Shown one piece after another: positions 62,470-64,000 of a DNA stretch of 64,000 bases (position 1 is its first letter; each line of letters begins with the position of its first letter). Source of the DNA: Lentzea albida. GTDB taxonomy: Bacteria > Actinomycetota > Actinomycetes > Mycobacteriales > Pseudonocardiaceae. Made by a program: the position numbers and the translations under genes. A model generated the notes under the pieces. It ran no database searches. It was not told the DNA's origin and was given only the letters and a program-made list of their open reading frames with translations. The stretch spans positions 1 through 64,000 of the forward strand of contig NZ_FOFV01000004.1 of NCBI RefSeq assembly GCF_900111005.1, in the 5' to 3' direction.

Positions 62470-63324
62470 ATGAACGGTGATCCGTCGACCCCCTACAGCC
62501 GCGACCTGGGCGACGAGTTGCGGCAGATCCGCGAGCGGTTCACGACCTTCCGCGCGAGGAAGATCGCCAAAATGCTCGGGTGGGACCCCGGCAAGGTCTC
62601 CAACATCGAGCACGGCAAGGTGCGGGCCACCGAGATCGACATCATCCAGTACCTGGGGCGCTGCGGGCGGAGCCAGGCGTTCATCACAGACTTCCTGGAG
62701 CGGTACCGGTCTGCGTTCAACCTGTACTTCGTGCAGGTGCCGACCAACCTGCGCACGATGGCCATGGCCGAGTCGGTGGCAGACAAGATCACCACCTATG
62801 ACCTGACGAACATTCCAGGTCTGCTGCAGTCGGAGGAGTACGCGCGAGCGCTGTACGAGGCACGTGGCGTCCTCACGCCGGACCTGATCGAGACCGCGAT
62901 TCGGTTCCGGATGGAACGGCAGGCGATCATGCGAGGTCACAACCGCCCGGCGTGCACCTTCTTCGTCCACGAGAACGCGCTGCGGCTCAAGGTGGGCAGC
63001 GACGAGGTCATGGAAGACCAGCTCATGAGGTTGCTCTTCCACACCCACGCCATCCGCATCGTGCCTGCGGCAAGCGGTCCGGCAGGTGTGCTCCTGGCCC
63101 ATTACGTGCTGTGGGAGTACGAGAAGCGCAGCGATGTGGCCTTCACGGAGTCCGACCTCGCGATGGTGTTCGTGCAGGACGACCTGGGCGTCAAGCGCTG
63201 CAAGTCGATCTTCGCGCGGCTGGATGCCCTCGCACTCGATGAGGAACAATCGCGATCGATGGTGGCGGACCTCGCCAGCCGATCGCGGGAGGACCTCAGT
63301 GGCCGGAGACTGTACTTGGCGTAA
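62470..63324 (+). CDS. XRE regulator with DUF5753
   Basis: 284 residues. N-terminal XRE domain (ELRQIRERFTTFRARKIAKM, GWDPGKVSNIEHGKV), then DUF5753 (about 95-270) with the typical YDLTNIPGLLQSEEYARALY and MERQAIM. These regulators pair with small DUF397 proteins in Streptomyces and relatives (BldB/AbaA-like loci) and affect development and secondary metabolism. The DUF397 gene starts inside its last codons. Confidence 0.92.
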   Translation: MNGDPSTPYSRDLGDELRQIRERFTTFRARKIAKMLGWDPGKVSNIEHGKVRATEIDIIQYLGRCGRSQAFITDFLERYRSAFNLYFVQVPTNLRTMAMAESVADKITTYDLTNIPGLLQSEEYARALYEARGVLTPDLIETAIRFRMERQAIMRGHNRPACTFFVHENALRLKVGSDEVMEDQLMRLLFHTHAIRIVPAASGPAGVLLAHYVLWEYEKRSDVAFTESDLAMVFVQDDLGVKRCKSIFARLDALALDEEQSRSMVADLASRSREDLSGRRLYLA

Positions 63325-63469
63325 GAGCAGCTACAGCGGTGGCGACTCCGTTGAAAGCGACTGCGTCGAGGTGGCGTTCGCCCAGGCTGTGCGCGTCCGC
63401 GACTCGAAGAACACCGCAGGCCCCGAGCTGGAGTTCAGCGTCGAGGCCTGGCAGGCGTTCATCCGCTGA
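63299..63469 (+). CDS. DUF397 protein
   Basis: 56 residues from GTG 63299, which lies inside the DUF5753 gene and has GGAGG six bases upstream. It is a single DUF397 domain: WRKSSYSGGDSVESDCVEVA, then VRVRDSKNTAGPELEF and a final WQAFIR. DUF397 proteins act with their XRE partner, by some accounts as toxin-like or signalling partners; the mechanism is not settled. It overlaps the convergent next gene by 11 bases. Confidence 0.9.
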   Translation: MAGDCTWRKSSYSGGDSVESDCVEVAFAQAVRVRDSKNTAGPELEFSVEAWQAFIR

Positions 63470-63923
63470 GCTCACCCGGCAGCGGCAGGTCCAGCGCCGT
63501 CAGGAACCTCCGGGTCTTGACCTCGACGAACACCGCTTCCTCATCGATGTCCTCGGCCTCGTCCAGCTCGAAGTCCCCGGGTTCCTCGTCTTCGGCGAGG
63601 TACTGCAGCAGCTCGGCCTGCTTGCCCGGCACGTCACCTCCGGAGTGCACCAGCGCCCACCACTCGGCCAGGCCCGCCGCCTCGCGCAACGTGTCGGTCG
63701 GGTCGGACGCGTTCGGGTTCTCGAAGTAGGTGCGCGGCGTCAGGCCCAGGTAGGCGACGCCCGAACCCGGTCCGGCCGGGGCGTAGACGACCGAGGTGAT
63801 GTCGCTGTCGTGGATGTCGATCCACAGCGACGGCTCCGCCAGGGGCGGCAGTTCGCCCTCGGACAACGTCTTCCACTGGCCGTGCTCGTAGGCATAGGTG
63901 CCGAAGAATCCCACGACGGACAT
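63459..63923 (-). CDS. Hypothetical acidic protein
   Basis: 154 residues, starting MSVVGFFGTYAYEHGQWKTL. It has an N-terminal beta-rich part (SLWIDIHDSDITSVVYAPAG, GVAYLGLTPRTYF) and a very acidic C-terminal half (AEDEEPGDFELDEAEDIDEE). I know similar actinomycete proteins only as hypothetical. It sits between the DUF397 gene and the terminator of ahcY. Confidence 0.72.
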   Translation of the reverse strand: MSVVGFFGTYAYEHGQWKTLSEGELPPLAEPSLWIDIHDSDITSVVYAPAGPGSGVAYLGLTPRTYFENPNASDPTDTLREAAGLAEWWALVHSGGDVPGKQAELLQYLAEDEEPGDFELDEAEDIDEEAVFVEVKTRRFLTALDLPLPGELSG

Positions 63924-63926
63924 GAA

Positions 63927-63963
63927 ACAGGGGCCTCCCGCAGCGTGCGCGGGAGGCCCCTGT
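63927..63963 (-). terminator. ahcY terminator
   Basis: ACAGGGGCCTCCCGC (63927-63941) and GCGGGAGGCCCCTGT (63949-63963) make a perfect 15-bp stem with a 7-base loop, ten bases past the ahcY stop. On the minus strand it is followed by TTCATG, which contains the start of the next gene. Confidence 0.88.
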
Positions 63964-63973
63964 CAAAGCGCGC

Positions 63974-64000
63974 TCAGTAGCGGTAGTGCTCCGGCTTGAA
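63974..64000 (-). CDS. ahcY: C-terminal end of S-adenosylhomocysteine hydrolase (partial)
   Basis: The eight residues FKPEHYRY and a stop are the invariant C-terminus of the enzyme (K and Y of KPxxYRY bind NAD). The rest lies beyond the window. tmk-ahcY order matches Rv3247c-Rv3248c. The call rests on this motif plus synteny. Confidence 0.85.
   Translation of the reverse strand, partial: FKPEHYRY

Overview
The window is high-GC actinobacterial DNA. From about 27.5 kb to the right edge the gene order follows the Mycobacterium tuberculosis Rv3219-Rv3248c block: whiB1, pdtaS, rsrA-sigR, ybaK, SRAP protein, aroA, rsgA, a tgs3-like acyltransferase, an Rv3235-like protein, secA1, hpf, comF-like, lpqB-mtrB-mtrA, tmk and the last residues of ahcY. 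The mycothiol-type SigR/RsrA pair, DUF5753/DUF397 pairs, tandem DUF3558 lipoproteins and an actinomycete integrative and conjugative element (AICE) fit a filamentous Pseudonocardiales host (Lentzea/Saccharothrix/Actinosynnema type). The genus is my inference from gene content only.

Region 1 (1-13.6 kb) is accessory DNA. The clear part is a pSAM2-type AICE: a divergent GntR regulator and SCO3933-like protein, three small genes, an FtsK/TraB-type transfer ATPase, an AICE-borne WhiB, two membrane spread-type proteins, a rolling-circle RepSA-like initiator, an excisionase and a tyrosine integrase. The last three overlap as ATGA or TGATG. Hairpins punctuate the transfer operon. To its left lie a zinc-ribbon/XRE/TPR regulator, a DUF262 (GmrSD-like) nuclease gene and, divergent from it across a palindrome-rich GC island, a HEPN-like gene carrying R-x4-H. 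This looks like defence cargo. The left boundary is outside or unresolved, and I found no tRNA attachment site.

Region 2 (13.6-17.3 kb) holds a methyltransferase and an arsenic/cadmium island. cadD-type exporter and arsM lie on the minus strand; arsR, an aquaglyceroporin and a thioredoxin-type arsC lie on the plus strand and are translationally coupled. A perfect inverted repeat lies between the two units.

Region 3 (17.3-27.4 kb) is mixed lineage-specific content: SDR plus divergent XRE regulator, a large secreted esterase-like protein, phosphoglycerate-mutase-like and GNAT pair, DUF5684 membrane protein, DUF574 methyltransferase, secreted trypsin-like protease and a diacylglycerol-kinase-family protein.

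Region 4 (27.4-59.1 kb) is the conserved core. Points of note are a CRP-like site upstream of whiB1, an apparent CTG start for pdtaS, a 24-codon ribosomal protein bL37 gene, a SigR-type autoregulatory promoter, four tandem lipoproteins, a wax-ester-synthase homologue with HQ in place of HH, and an 18-bp tandem array beside comF.

Region 5 (59.1-63.9 kb) is a block between tmk and ahcY that is not at this place in M. tuberculosis: an HTH protein, a 680-residue protein with a TerD-like domain, a DUF5753/DUF397 pair and an unknown 154-residue protein.
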